This document shows positions 15,001-25,007 of a stretch of 64,000 nucleotides of DNA, in pieces. The DNA lies in NCBI RefSeq assembly GCF_021869535.1, contig NW_026262701.1:43775278-43839277 (forward strand), written 5' to 3'. The translations under genes and the position numbers were made by a program. The stretch's first letter is position 1; each line of letters begins with the position of its first letter. The notes under the pieces were generated by a model that was not told the origin of the DNA, ran no database searches, and saw only the letters and a program-made list of their open reading frames with translations. The stretch is from Mytilus californianus. Taxonomy: Eukaryota; Mollusca; Bivalvia; Mytilida; Mytilidae.

Positions 15001-18000
15001 ATGTTGTTTTTCTGGAAATCAAACAGTTAATGATGTCTATACATGTACTTCACAAAACGTACCAAACGTCGACTTTTTTTCTCCTTTTTTATTTGTTATT
15101 TGTTATTTGTTATTCTTTTTATTTTATTTTTTGTGGGGAGGGAGTATTACTTCAATTTACTAGTTTTTTTTTGTGGGGAGGGAGTATAACTTCAATTTAC
15201 TAGTTTATTGTATTTCAGAAGACGTAACTGAATCAGCAAACGATGAATATGCAGTTGTGGACAAATCAAATAAAAGTAAGCTATTTACATTGTGGTCATG
15301 TTGAAATTACAATAAAATCAAATAAAAAAAAACAAGCTAGAGCCAATGTTTTTTTCACCAAAATTATGACGAGTAAACTTTCGAACTAGACTGAGTGCAA
15401 ATCGTCAGGATCAGTAACAGTTAGCTACGTTAGTTGTAAATTTGATCGTAAAGATGATTTATTTTGTAGTATTGGTGTGTAGATTTGTGAACGATTACAG
15501 TTTATAGTGTGGTCAAATGTCATTTTCTCCAAATACTTATAGAATAGAGAATGGAAATTGGGAATGTGTCAAAAAGACAACAATCCAAACAAAGAGCAGA
15601 AAATAGCCCAAGGTCACCAATAGGTCTTCAACGTAACGAGAGAATCCAGCACCCGGAAGCGGGCTTCAATTTGCCCCTAAACAATAACGTATAATGGTTC
15701 AGCGAAATAGACGCCACACTAAAATTCAATACATACAAATGAACCAAAATTTTAAAAACACATAAGACTAACAAAGGCTAGAAGTTCCTGACTTAGACCA
15801 GGCGCAAAAATGCGGCGACTTTAAACATGTTTTGTGACTCTGCGACCGAGTGTATCTCCTTAAAAGTTGTGCTTCTATCAGTTGTTAGAATGCTATGTTT
15901 GGCATTGAATAAAATATCATCTTTATCAACATTTTGATTTGTTAAAAAAGAATCCCAAACCATCAAAGAGAAGCGAAAGATACCAAAGGGACATTCAAAC
16001 TACTAAGTCGAAAATAAACTGACAACGCCATGGCTAAAAAAAAGAAGACCAAAAGACAAACAACAGTAAACAAAACACAACATGGAAAACTATAAACTGA
16101 GCAACACGAACCCCACCAAAAACAGTGGGTGATATTACTAGGTTCTCCGGAAGGGTAAGCTATCATCGATGTCCACTTTCGATAACATTTTCTTGTAATG
16201 TTTCCTTCATTGTCATACTACACCCATCTTCTATCAACCATTAACATTCGATTTTTTAATTATTTTTTAGAGATAGATTACACAGAGAACGACAATGTAT
16301 ATGCAAATCAAGGCGATGCAGATTTGCTTATACATCAACCGTTGAAAACAAAGCCATCTGGACGGGTTTGTTTAACTTAATATATGTTTTTCTTTGCAAT
16401 TTGTCTTTCTTGTGTAGAAAAAAATTCCTATATCACGTGTAGAAAATGATACTTGCAATATGGTTTATAACATACATGTATGCTTCAAAAAGTAAGAAAA
16501 TTGTATAGCCTTATTTTTATATGACAACTACGAATTATACATCCTAGCACAAACATATTTTACAGCTTTTTTATTGCTAATGACAAGTTGTAATAAGCAC
16601 TTGTTACGTTTGTCAAGGCTTAATAAGAGCATTAGTTTAATACATTGATTGATTGTTAATTTCTTGAATAAATAATTTGTATCTTAAGGGAAGTGAATAG
16701 AAAATTAAGGATAAAAACAAATACGATATTGAGTTACAAAAAACATCTATTTTCTGTGTTATTTATTATAGAACATGTTGCCAATAGAATCATTAAAAAA
16801 TGTGTCCAGAAAACACCCCTCTTAAAAAACAGGTCGGGTACTTACATTTTGTAATTGGAAGATTTATAAATTAAGCTATTAGTCTTTTAGTGGATAATAA
16901 GTCTTATTCAATTTGATATACTATTATCAACATATACCATCAATCCCAATAAAATTGTTATAACTTAGAAAAGCATTTCATTCAAATGCTGTGATTAATT
17001 ATTAGTAATGCGACCGTATGGGGTGGGAGCCATTCGTGCACTCAAACGCTATCCGTCATATCTCTATTAATATGTCTTTATTAACTTAAGGTAGATCGGG
17101 TGTCTTTTTCTGAGCATCCCTTCTGGTTATGTTGCAAAAATACTTTTTTGGTTTTAAAATATTTTACCAAGTATCATTCAATATACAACAGAAACTTTTG
17201 AAATTTAAAATTTAAATATTAAACTATCAAAAAATTAAGTGTAGTTAAGTGTATTTTAAATTTTCAGAAAAGAAATCCTTTTAAATCAAGGGCAGATATT
17301 TATATTAAATTTAATAGGACAAATTGGATTTTTCAAGAAAAATAAGGCCGTGACCCCTTTTTTATTTAATATTTCGGATGTATTTATGAAAAGAAATTTT
17401 ATCATTGAATTTTAACCAATTCTATTGTTTAATGTTTCCTCAATAAGGAAAAAAGTAAGTTTCTCCTATACAAACCCATATTGAATAACTGTGATTTCGT
17501 TAATTTCAATGTATTTTAACGAAAAAACAAGATCCGTGACCCCCAGTTTTTATATAGAATTTTGAAAGTACATTGACCCAGAAGACTTTTACAGAAGTAT
17601 AAGGAAAATATATCGTCGAACATTTAGACACCCCAACTACCTTAATGACATTTCGCATAGTATAAAATTGAGAATGGAAATGGGGAATGTGTCAAAGAGA
17701 CAACAACCCGACCATAGAACAGACAACAGCAGAAGGTCACCAACAGGTCTTCAATGCAGCGAGAAATTCCCGCACCCGGAGGCGTCCTTCAGCTGGCCCC
17801 TAAACAAATATATATACTAGTTCAGTGATAATGAACGCCATACTAAACTCCAAATTGTACACAAGAATTGTATAGTTTATTTTATGTATTTTTTTTCTAT
17901 TAAAATGAGATATAATTTTAACTAAAAAAAGAAGGAAGTGTTATTTTAAGTACGCACTCATGAATTTGACAAATGCAGTAGAATATTTAACAATTTCTAA

Positions 18001-18221
18001 GTATCAACACTAACAAGGACCTAAATTATACGTCGATCTTATAAGTGATTTCAACTTTTATTTTAAAGAGCAAAAATAAGGATGGTTTGACATACATAGA
18101 AGTATCCTTCACAAAGAAGCCAAAACGACGTCGTATCATTGGAGCTGAAAACAGGACTGACTATGTTGATATCGATTTCACAAGGAAAGCTGATCCATTA
18201 CCAGATAGTTCAGATCAATAA
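647..18221 (+). CDS. Locus A: 3' part of a multi-exon Ig/FN3 transmembrane receptor with ITIM/ITSM-like tail
   Basis: Nine plus-strand exons can be chained in frame: 647-958, 1509-1787, 4299-4595, 5681-5818, 7099-7170, 7740-7826, 15219-15275, 16271-16365, 18069-18221. All junctions are phase 1 except the last, which is phase 0. The product order is Ig-like, Ig-like, FN3, transmembrane helix, basic juxtamembrane stretch, then a tyrosine-rich tail ending at TAA 18219-18221. The first exon has a phase-1 acceptor, so the N-terminal part lies left of the window. Such an architecture belongs to cell-surface adhesion/immune-type receptors; the tail suggests recruitment of SH2 proteins such as SHP phosphatases. 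Ligand and true orthology cannot be told from this sequence. Candidate poly(A) signals AATAAA occur at 18404-18409 and 18587-18592. Confidence 0.8.
1509..1787 (+). CDS. Locus A exon: degenerate Ig-like domain 2
   Basis: Acceptor TATTTCAG ends at 1508; donor GTATTT starts at 1788; 279 nt, phase 1-1. It keeps a core tryptophan (V-E-W-C) and an F-strand corner (D-L-G-V-Y-G-L-K-I-C). The canonical B-strand cysteine is missing (I-V-M-H-V-V), and the cysteines present sit at non-canonical places. With the preceding exon it forms a pair of atypical Ig domains just before FN3. Confidence 0.68.
1788..4298. repeat. Intron with a GCGTCCGAA-type interspersed repeat
   Basis: Around 2474-2600 is a copy of a family recognised by TGCGTCCGAARCGCTTTT and TTCACCAGGA. 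Other copies lie near 50240-50420 and 59495-59590 (plus) and 56990-57075 (minus). The rest shows no exon; the open frame at 3842-4087 has no supporting splice or domain signal. Confidence 0.6.
4299..4595 (+). CDS. Locus A exon: fibronectin type III domain
   Basis: Acceptor AATTTCAG ends at 4298; donor GTTAGC starts at 4596; 297 nt, phase 1-1. It opens with K-P-E-A-P-T-N-V-S-V, has the B-strand tryptophan in V-N-L-S-W, the L-x-x-L/A-x-x-x-Y loop (L-D-H-L-A-A-N-K-Q-Y) and the late R-S-T-N-K-H-G-N strand. These are the hallmark positions of an FN3 module of normal length. It sits between the last Ig-like exon and the transmembrane exon, as in many adhesion receptors. Confidence 0.9.
4596..5680. 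other. Intron with a G/T-rich plus-strand tract
   Basis: Bases 4625-4860 are unusually rich in G and T, with several GGGG runs (GTTTTGGGGGAGG and similar). The remainder is ordinary AT-rich intron. Confidence 0.55.
5681..5818 (+). CDS. Locus A exon: transmembrane segment and juxtamembrane basic stop-transfer
   Basis: Acceptor TGTATTTTAG ends at 5680; donor begins at 5819; 138 nt, phase 1-1. A short Ser/Pro linker (T-L-A-S-P-S-K-S-G-S) is followed by about 24 hydrophobic residues (I-P-I-A-C-G-V-V-G-V-L-L-I-I-V-I-T-L-L-V) and then F-F-I-K-R-K-K-R-S-K. This orients the protein with Ig/FN3 outside and the tyrosine tail inside (type I). Confidence 0.92.
5819..7098. repeat. Intron with a GACGCGCGTTTCG-type repeat
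   Basis: A repeat at about 5960-6180 contains GACGCGCGTTTCGTYTACAA and AAATAAAGTACGAAGTT; a second copy lies at 58183-58280. No exon is seen. A few open frames on both strands here lack any domain signature. Confidence 0.6.
7099..7170 (+). CDS. Locus A exon: cytoplasmic tail, ITIM motif 1
   Basis: Acceptor TATTTTAG ends at 7098; donor GTAACT starts at 7171; 72 nt, phase 1-1. It encodes E-P-K-E-S-N-V-L-Y-A-A-V-D-K and a basic end. V-L-Y-A-A-V fits the ITIM consensus [I/V/L/S]xYxx[L/V/I]. A tiny symmetric exon with one tyrosine motif recalls PECAM-1 and Siglec-type tails. Confidence 0.8.
7740..7826 (+). CDS. Locus A exon: cytoplasmic tail, ITIM-like motif 2
   Basis: Acceptor TTCATATAG ends at 7739; donor GTAAGC starts at 7827; 87 nt, phase 1-1. 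It encodes K-E-D-S-K-E-P-A-N-A-E-Y-A-S-V-V and a lysine-rich end with a second tyrosine (V-H-Y-K). A-E-Y-A-S-V has the +3 valine of an ITIM but alanine at -2, so it is only ITIM-like. Confidence 0.78.
8815..9022 (-). repeat. Interspersed repeat family R2, left part, split by the Helitron
   Basis: Its complement matches the family with GATTGCCAATGAGACAA and CACCGTACGGYCTTCAA. It continues at 13894-13930 (CAATGGCAAGCATACCACAT) on the far side of the Helitron. Confidence 0.7.
9600..9845 (-). repeat. Interspersed repeat family R2 copy inside the Helitron
   Basis: Reads on the minus strand from AGATGTGGTATGATTGCCAA to the middle of the family; plus-strand landmark GTCTCATTGGCAATCATACC at about 9812-9831. 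Confidence 0.75.
11455..12530. repeat. Irregular tandem array inside the Helitron
   Basis: Recurring blocks: TGTTTATCGTTCT...ACTGGCTTTTTCACCTCC (11882, 12430, 12497), TAGCCRGTRAGC...CGCAATGAACCT with AGCTAATGAGSTAAAATGAATC (11762 and 12030), and a more diverged first block at 11460. Spacing is uneven (roughly 250-420 bp), partly from a later small insertion at 12252-12377. Confidence 0.7.
12252..12377. mobile_element. Small inverted-repeat element (hAT-like MITE)
   Basis: It begins CAGTGGCGGATCCG and ends GGATCCGCACCTG, imperfect inverted repeats of the CAGTGGCGGATCC type, with GGAACCCCC stretches inside. A related CAGTGGCGGATTC start lies just before it at 12171. The hAT assignment is inference from the ends. 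Confidence 0.6.
13120..13310. repeat. Two-copy 96-bp tandem repeat
   Basis: Copies start at about 13120 and 13216; both contain GCTTSCGTTGCTTTACAYCG and CCAATCGGGGAATGTT. The overlapping open frame has no other support. Confidence 0.75.
15219..15275 (+). CDS. Locus A exon: cytoplasmic tail, ITIM-like motif 3
   Basis: Acceptor TATTTCAG ends at 15218; donor GTAAGC starts at 15276; 57 nt, phase 1-1. It encodes E-D-V-T-E-S-A-N-D-E-Y-A-V-V-D-K-S-N-K. D-E-Y-A-V-V carries a +3 valine, with acidic residues before the tyrosine as SH2 or kinase targets often have. The intron before it holds the Helitron-like insertion. Confidence 0.75.
15276..16270. repeat. Intron with R1 repeat and RT-element tail
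   Basis: R1 copy (plus) about 15541-15846, recognised by GAGAATGGAAATTGGGAATG, GCACCCGGAAGCGGGC and GGCGCAAAAATGCGGCG. A minus-strand fragment at about 15955-16165 matches the 3' tail of the RT element seen at 53150-53330 (GGTGGGGTTCGTGTTGCT, CATGGCGTTGTCAG). Confidence 0.7.
16271..16365 (+). CDS. Locus A exon: cytoplasmic tail, YxN motif
   Basis: Acceptor TATTTTTTAG ends at 16270; donor GTTTGT starts at 16366; 95 nt, phase 1 in and phase 0 out. It encodes I-D-Y-T-E-N-D-N-V-Y-A-N-Q-G-D-A-D and then a Pro/Lys segment. Y-A-N-Q matches the YxN pattern bound by Grb2-type SH2 domains. The donor is weaker than its neighbours, but it joins in frame with the terminal exon. Confidence 0.7.
17085..17646. 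mobile_element. Inverted-repeat mini-element M1, copy 1
   Basis: Ends CTTAAGGTAGATCGGGTGTC and (complement of the right end) CATTAAGGTAGTTGGGGTGT. Internal repeats contain CGTGACCCCYNNTTTTTAT. A second copy is at 22180-22803. Confidence 0.65.
17665..17865 (+). repeat. Interspersed repeat family R1 copy
   Basis: Contains TTGAGAATGGAAATGGGGAA, GACAACAACCCGACC, GCACCCGGAGGCGTCCTTC; truncated on the right relative to 15541-15846. Confidence 0.75.
18069..18221 (+). CDS. Locus A terminal exon: ITIM plus ITSM motifs and stop
   Basis: Acceptor TTTTAAAG ends at 18068; the open frame runs 50 codons to TAA at 18219-18221. It contains L-T-Y-I-E-V (ITIM), a basic stretch K-K-P-K-R-R-R, and T-D-Y-V-D-I (ITSM pattern TxYxx[V/I]), ending D-P-L-P-D-S-S-D-Q. 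The last ~28 nt and the stop are included in the tandem duplication that follows, so a second copy of the C-terminal codons exists near 19822. Confidence 0.78.
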   Translation, partial: SKNKDGLTYIEVSFTKKPKRRRIIGAENRTDYVDIDFTRKADPLPDSSDQ

Positions 18222-19819
18222 CCTCTTTATAACTGATTTTTTTTTCTAGTCAAGTATTGTTTTAAACATGTTTAAATATCGAATATGTTTTAACAGTTTG
18301 AAGTGTATCACTTGTACATTCGCAAAAATGTTAAGAGGATCTGGATGGGATTAATAGAAAATAGAACTAACATATACAAAGTTGGGTAACGATTGACAGC
18401 AAAAATAAAGGAATAGAGATTAATGGCCTAAAAACTAAAGTATACATAAATAAATACATCCTCATTCAGACCCTCGCACTAAGTATTCCAAAACTTCAGA
18501 TCAATCTGACTCGAAATAACCGAAGTTCTTCTTTCAGATGAAAATATTGCTTGTGTGTAAGTCAAGCCGTAACTTTAAAAATTAACAATAAAACTGGAAG
18601 GTCTGCAGTGTCATTTTTGATTTCGAATACTTTTTAAAAGTCATACACCCACCATTGCAGTGTGTTTGTGTGTGAGAAAAAAAAGAGATAGAGAGAGAGA
18701 GAGAGAGAATTTAATCTAAAATGTTTTTGTTAAAGTGCACATCTTGGTCATTTTGTTATCAAGAGATAGAAAGAATGTTCTACTGTCATGTAAAAAATGT
18801 TTTGCTTTTTTTTAATTTTGCACGATACAGCTTTTTGATGTTTATCTTTTCATTTACATGGTTTTTTTTTAATTGTTGTTATCAATTATTTTAATGTGTT
18901 ACTATATTGTATATATAGCTTTCCAGCCCTGATGAATATTCGTTTATTAGTCCAAATTCGATTCATGTAAAAATTCGCAATAAGTTAATGAACTAAAAAT
19001 ACACTTGAACTCAATCAATAAAATTTACCCTCAGATCAATTTACAAACTATTCTAATGCACAGAATTTTGATTATTTAAATTTAATAAGAAAATTTGTTT
19101 CATTTCCGATTCAAGTCGATGACCTGGAATGTATCTAGTCTAGATATACGTCATTTTTTACCAACCACCAGAGATAATTGCATATTTTTTTATAAAATAT
19201 TCTTTGAAATCGTTAAAACATAAGTGTTCTATAACAAAATACTCCTGATTAATTGACATCTGTCAAAAGTTAAACGAATATTTCCCATGCTACATTTACA
19301 TTCTAATCGGAACTACATTACACCACTTTAATTCAAAATCCGTAACGCCATTTTGTTTCATTGTCCTTCATTGTAATATTATATTTGTTTGTAGCAATTT
19401 AAATTAACATATTATTGAACATTAAACTGATAGTATCATACACAACTGACTGTTCAATCGTTAATACGTTATACTCGATGACTTAGCGATTGACTCATTT
19501 TGCATGTTCTTTTTGTTTTGTTTTTTGTTTTTATTTATTCGTTTTGCATGCATAATCTTTATTTTTGTTTGTTTTATATGTTTTGTAGAATGTTGTATGT
19601 CTTAATTTGTTTTTCGTTTCGCCATAATGGTGTGGGTTAACTCCAACTTGTGTGTTTTATTATCCCCTCTCCCTGTTTTATTTTTGTTTAAAAGAGCGGA
19701 CGAAACGCCATCGTCAAGAAACCAAATTAAAGGAGAAAACTAAAGTTGTCCCGTTTATCATATATTTAGACATAAAGGTTACCATGGGAATGAGTTACTT
19801 ACATCCGTGTAATTTGTAA
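18194..19819. repeat. Tandem duplication, copy 1 (end of locus A)
   Basis: From the last ~28 nt of the terminal coding exon (CCATTACCAGA...TCAGATCAATAA) through the 3' flank to TTACATCCGTGTAATTTG. It shares most of its sequence with 19822-21742, including poly(A)-like signals and CGCCATTTTGTTTYATTGTC. It carries a (GA)n tract near 18685-18710 that is absent from copy 2. Confidence 0.85.
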
Positions 19820-19821
19820 TT

Positions 19822-21742
19822 TCCATTACCAGAAATTTCAGATCAATAACCTCTTTAAAACTGATATTTTATCCCAAGTATTGTTTTAACAGAATTGAGA
19901 ATGGAAATGGGGAATACGTCAAAGAGACAACAACCCGACCAAAGAGTAGAAAACAGCCGAAGGCCACCAATGGATCTTCAACACAGCAAAAAAAATCCCG
20001 CACCCGGAGGCGGGCTTCATCTGGCCCCTAAATAAAAATGTGTACTAGTTCAGTGAAAATGGACGTCACACTAAACTCCAAAACATATAAATGAACTAAA
20101 ATTAAAAAACATACATGACTAACAAAGGCCAGAGGCTCCGACTTGGGACAGGCGCAAAAATGCGGCGGCATTAAACATGTTTTATGACATGCTTAAATAT
20201 GGAAACATGTTTTAACAGTTTGAAGTGTATAAATTGTACATTCGCAAAAATGTTAAGAGGATCTGGATGGGGTTAATAGAAAAAAGAATAATGGGAAACT
20301 AACATATAAAAAGTTGGTGAACAATTGACAGCAAAAATAAAGGAATAGAGATTAATGGCCTAAAAACTAAAGAATACATCAATGAATTCATCCCCATCAA
20401 GACCCTCACACTAAGTATTTCAAAAATTCATATCAATCTGACTATAAATCCCCGAAGTTCCACTTTCAGATGAGAATATTGCTTGTATGTCAGTCAGGCC
20501 GTAACTATATAACCGGCAATAAAACTGGAAGGTCTGCAGGGTCATTTTTCATTCGAATATTTTTAAAAGTCATACAAACTTAGAAAATTTAATCTAAAGA
20601 GTTTGTGTTAAAGTGCACACCTTGGTCATTTTGTTATCAAGAGGTAGAGAGAGTGTACTACTGTCATGTAAAATATTTTGTTTTGTTTTTTTAATTTTGC
20701 ACGATACAGCTTTTTATGTTTATCTGTTCATTTACATGGTGTTTTTTTTTTATTGTTGTTATCAATCATTTTAATGTGTTACTTTATTGTATATATAGCT
20801 TTCCTGCCCTGATGAATATTCGTTTATTACATTTTATCTTGCATAGAATTAGTACTTCTGCGAAAGAAAAAATCAAAAGTCCAAATTCGATTCATGTCAA
20901 AATTCGAAATAAGTGAATGAACTAAAAAATACACTTGAACTCAATCAATAAAATTTACCCTCAGATCAATTCACAAACTATTTTAATACAAAGAATGTTG
21001 ATTATTTAAACTCAATAAGGAAATTTGTTTCATTTCCGTTTCAAGCCGATGACCCGGAACGAATCTGGATATACGTAATTTGTTTTACCAACCACCAAAA
21101 ATAATTGCAAATTATTTATAAAATATTCTTCTAAATCGTTAACACAGAAGTGATCGATAACAAAGTATTCTTTATCAATTTACATCTGTCAAAAGTTTAA
21201 CGAATATTTCCCATGATACATTTACATTCTATAGAATCAGTTAAATTACACCACTTTAATTCAAAATCCGTAACGCCATTTTGTTTTATTGTCCTTCATT
21301 GTAATATTGTATTTGTTTGCAGCAATTTAAATTAACATATTATTGAACTTTAAACTGACAGTATTATACACAACTGCCTGTTCAATCGTTAATACGTTAC
21401 ACTCGATGACTTAACGATTGACTCATTTTGTATGTTGATTTTTTTTTTTCGATTTATTCGTTTTGCATGCATAATCTTTAATTTTGTTTGTTTTATGTGT
21501 TGTAAGATGTTGTATATATATGATTGTTTTCATCGTTTTTCGTTTTGCCATAATGGTGTCTGTTAACTCCGACTTATGTGTTTTATTATCACCTCTCCCA
21601 GTTTTAATTTTTTTTAAAAGAGCCGTTGAAACGCCATTGTCAAGAAACAAAAATTAAAGAGAAACGTAAAGTTGTCCCGTTTATCATATATTTAGACATA
21701 AAGGTTACCATGGGAATGCGTTACTTACATCCGTGTAATTTG
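19822..21742. repeat. Tandem duplication, copy 2, with R1 insertion
   Basis: Parallel to 18194-19819. It keeps a changed version of the final codons and stop. It differs mainly by an R1 repeat inserted at about 19890-20187, which interrupts GTATTGTTTTAA/CATG. Without that insertion both copies are about 1.62 kb. Confidence 0.85.
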
Positions 21743-22179
21743 ATCTGTAGTGGATAGTTGTCTTATTGGCCATTATACTACATCTCCTTATCGTTATATA
21801 CTCGTGCATGATCAAAACCCTGGAATGGTAATTGTCTTAGTGAGTACTCTGAGCATAAACCATCAAACGCGTGAAGCCTTAATTTAAATACGTTGATCTA
21901 TAAGTGTAAATTTCAAAGAATACACTTTGAAGCGTAGTATTATCGTACATACATGTACATTTAATTTTCAGATTTGTCACCGATTAATTCTTGTTATAAC
22001 GCGTTGATCGATTGCTGTCAGTTCTTCAGACCGTGGGGAGAAACGCGTTTATTAAGTAATGAAACTTCTTTATAATTGTGGCGGAATGCCAACATTTTTA
22101 ACCATGCTCATTGATTTCAAGTAATTTGAAAAAAAAACTCATATACTGCCCCGTTTTAGGGGAAATTACTTCAGACGAT

Positions 22180-22803
22180 CTTAAAGTAGATCGGATGTCT
22201 TCCGCCATCTTGGATTGTAAAATAACAGAAAACAATCGGTCAAGATCTTTAATGAAATCTGCAAATTTTGAGAGAAGAATGGAATTCATTTGTGAGAATT
22301 TTCATTTAGATAATAAAAATCATGTGTTTATCATATTTTAAAGATTGAAAACGGAAAATTCATGTTTGTTTTTTTTTTGTTTTTTTTTTTTTGTTTTTTT
22401 TTTGTTTTGTTTTTTTTTTCAACTTTGCCATATAAAGGGAGATAACTGAAATAATGTATTTTTTATAAAGGAATGTGTTATGAATTCACGTATTTGGTTT
22501 AGTAGCAAGAAAACGAGTCCCGTGTCCTCAATTTTTCTTTTTATTTTCTGAAAGCACATTATAAGATCTATCTTCTTATATTTTATTTTCGAATTCTATG
22601 GTTTAGGTTTCTTTTTATCACTCAAACGTTTGGACTCTATCAACAATCTATTCAAAATCTGACAATTTTGTATAACCTGTAGCTTGAAAAAAGGCCCGGT
22701 GACCCTTACTTTTTATTGAAAAAAAAAACATGATATAATGTACATTTTGGCAAATTATTAAAAAACTATATGGATTTTAATTTAGACCTCCATCTAACTT
22801 TAT
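22180..22803. mobile_element. Inverted-repeat mini-element M1, copy 2
   Basis: Left end TTAAAGTAGATCGGATGTCT, right-end complement TAAAGTTAGATGGAGGTCTA, with the same CCGGTGACCCTTACTTTTTA-type internal motifs as copy 1. Overlapping open frames on both strands at 22098-22341 fall in its left end. Confidence 0.6.
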
Positions 22804-23599
22804 AAAAACAATTGGCAGTTGTGGTTTGGTGTAGCGTGTTTTTATTGAACATATTTATAAATACAGTCTTCTTTTATTTCATTGTTCAGTATATTTAAAG
22901 TCAAATATCTGTAAAACGATCCGTATAATTACTACATTTGTAGTTGTGATCCAATTCATGTTGTAACGCGAAAGAAGGAAGTAGATTTTATTGAAAGAAA
23001 ATACTGATTTCCGGAAATAAGCTGACGATGAGAGATTAGTAAGTACGTAAGTGATTGATACAATACATTGTCAACTTTCCGTTTGTTAAGTGTTTTTTCA
23101 TCTTTGTTTCCTTTTCAACTTCAGATGACACTTCCACGCATTCGCGGAACACCACGAGATATAGATCGATTTCTACTTTTAAAAGTTTGCTTTCATCAAT
23201 ATGGTTAGCAACTGCTCAAAGGAAATATTTCTAACTAGGAAAAATAGAGAGATAAAATCAAACTAAGTGAAAAATTATATCACTTTCCGATCTATATACA
23301 TGAAGTGGTTTCAGTTTTAGTTAATTATTTACGCATTTTTAATTAACAAAAATAAACATACAATATTCAAATTACATATACATGTGTAACATGATTGATC
23401 AGTTTGAACACTGTTTTTAATATTTTCAAATATGAATAACTATTTATAGCTCATTCTTAAACAGCATCCAGCTTAAATCACTAAGTACAAAGAGGCCTGA
23501 ACTTTCATAATTTTGTGAGGGGCTGGACGTGGGGCCTTCATATCTTTATTCTTAATTCTTTATACCATTTTTCTCTATCCATTATATTTCAGCATCATA

Positions 23600-23840
23600 A
23601 TGAGGGGATGGTCAAGGTTAAGGGAACATGGGAATGAGGGGGCAGGAAGCGGGAGTCATTGGCAGTAACCGATGAAAGAGGGGAGTACAAATAGAGATGT
23701 TCTGGGGAAAAAGTTTTGATCAATTTCGTCTGGGAGTAAGGAGGAGGAAAGCAGGAGTATGAGGGGAGGGAAGTGGAAGTCAGAGGGAGGTTAGTGGGAC
23801 TTAGGGGTAGGGAAGTTGGAATCAGGAACCCCCTGTCCAC
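23600..23840. repeat. Purine-rich (G/A) tract
   Basis: The plus strand is dominated by GGGAG/GGAAG units with many GGG runs (for example GAGGGGAGGGAAGTGGAAGT). The minus-strand open frame across it is a Pro/Ser/Leu low-complexity artefact. Confidence 0.65.
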
Positions 23841-25007
23841 CCCTCCATTATTCTCTATTTTTTATTTTTCAACACACCATTATTCTCTTCTTTTTTAGCT
23901 GATTATTCTATTTTCTTTATTTTTTTGGCCATTCTGCACTTTTGCCCATTATATTTCTATTCTGTAAAACCCATCCAGATCCTCTTTTATATATATGAAA
24001 ATGAAACCCTTTGGATAGTGTACTGTATTGTGGAGTATAAAAAAATAATATTTACTTCTTTGTACCTTACAGTTGAGCAAAATATAGATTTTTTTTAATT
24101 CTGTACAGAAACAAAAAGATTCAGAACATATTTCTAACACTTGAATTTGCACTTACTCACACCACTCCAGTCTACTTTTATCTTATATTTTACCTTAAAT
24201 TGTTCAATTTCCTTCTTTTTTTATTTGTAGAAAATACATCTGTACATTCATATCATGTTTTCGTTGTGATTTAATGTTTTTGTGATTATATTTTTATAAG
24301 AAGAGGACTTCTCTAATTTTGTAATTATAATTTGTGTTCAAAGCTTTTTGCTTTTCTTTTCAATAAAATACCATTAAACTAAATGAACTTTTTATTTAAT
24401 TACAAAATTGGTAAAATTGAAATTTTGTTATAACAACCGAAACAAATGGCAGGATTTTTTAAGAAAATCCAATACTAGTGAGGATATAACGATGACTGTG
24501 TGCACATGGAGCATCACCAGACATGTACATGTACATTCTCAATTACTAGTACCCGTCTCATTAGCGTTACAATTGAAGAAAATTAAAGTACTACGTGTAC
24601 TAATACGACACTATGTTAGTTGTATACGAAAAACACAATTTGTTCAATAGATATAAGAAGATGTGGTATGAGTGCCAATGAGAAAACTCTCCATTCAAGT
24701 CATAATTTGTAAAAGTAAACCATTATAGGTCAAAGTACGGTCTTCAACACGGAGCCTTGGCTCACACCGAACAGCAAGCTATAACCCGTATGCTGACCTC
24801 TAGATATCTTTTATTTGAGTTTGTGTTGTTTTGTTGCTGTTTCATTAATGTATATACCTCACATCTTGTTTTACTAAAATCGTTGACAAGCGGTACAATT
24901 ATTTTAAAACTCTGAAATAAAAGATAATTGAACACTAACAGCAACCGCCATAGGTGTGAAATCAGATATTATCCAACGTGTTATTCAAAAATTCTTTTGC
25001 TATATGT

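Larger units (their letters stand above)
7827..15218. other. Long locus A intron, mostly mobile DNA
   Basis: From left to right: AT-rich sequence, the left part of an interspersed repeat (8815-9022), a Helitron-like insertion (9023-13893), the right part of the same repeat (13894-13930), then AT-rich sequence with a directly repeated GTGGGGAGGGAGTAT stretch near 15133-15203 just before the next acceptor. No coding exon recognised. Confidence 0.6.

Noticed and set aside
22098-22341. Overlapping open frames on both strands
   Set aside because: They fall in the left end of the M1 mini-element and have no domain or splice signals.
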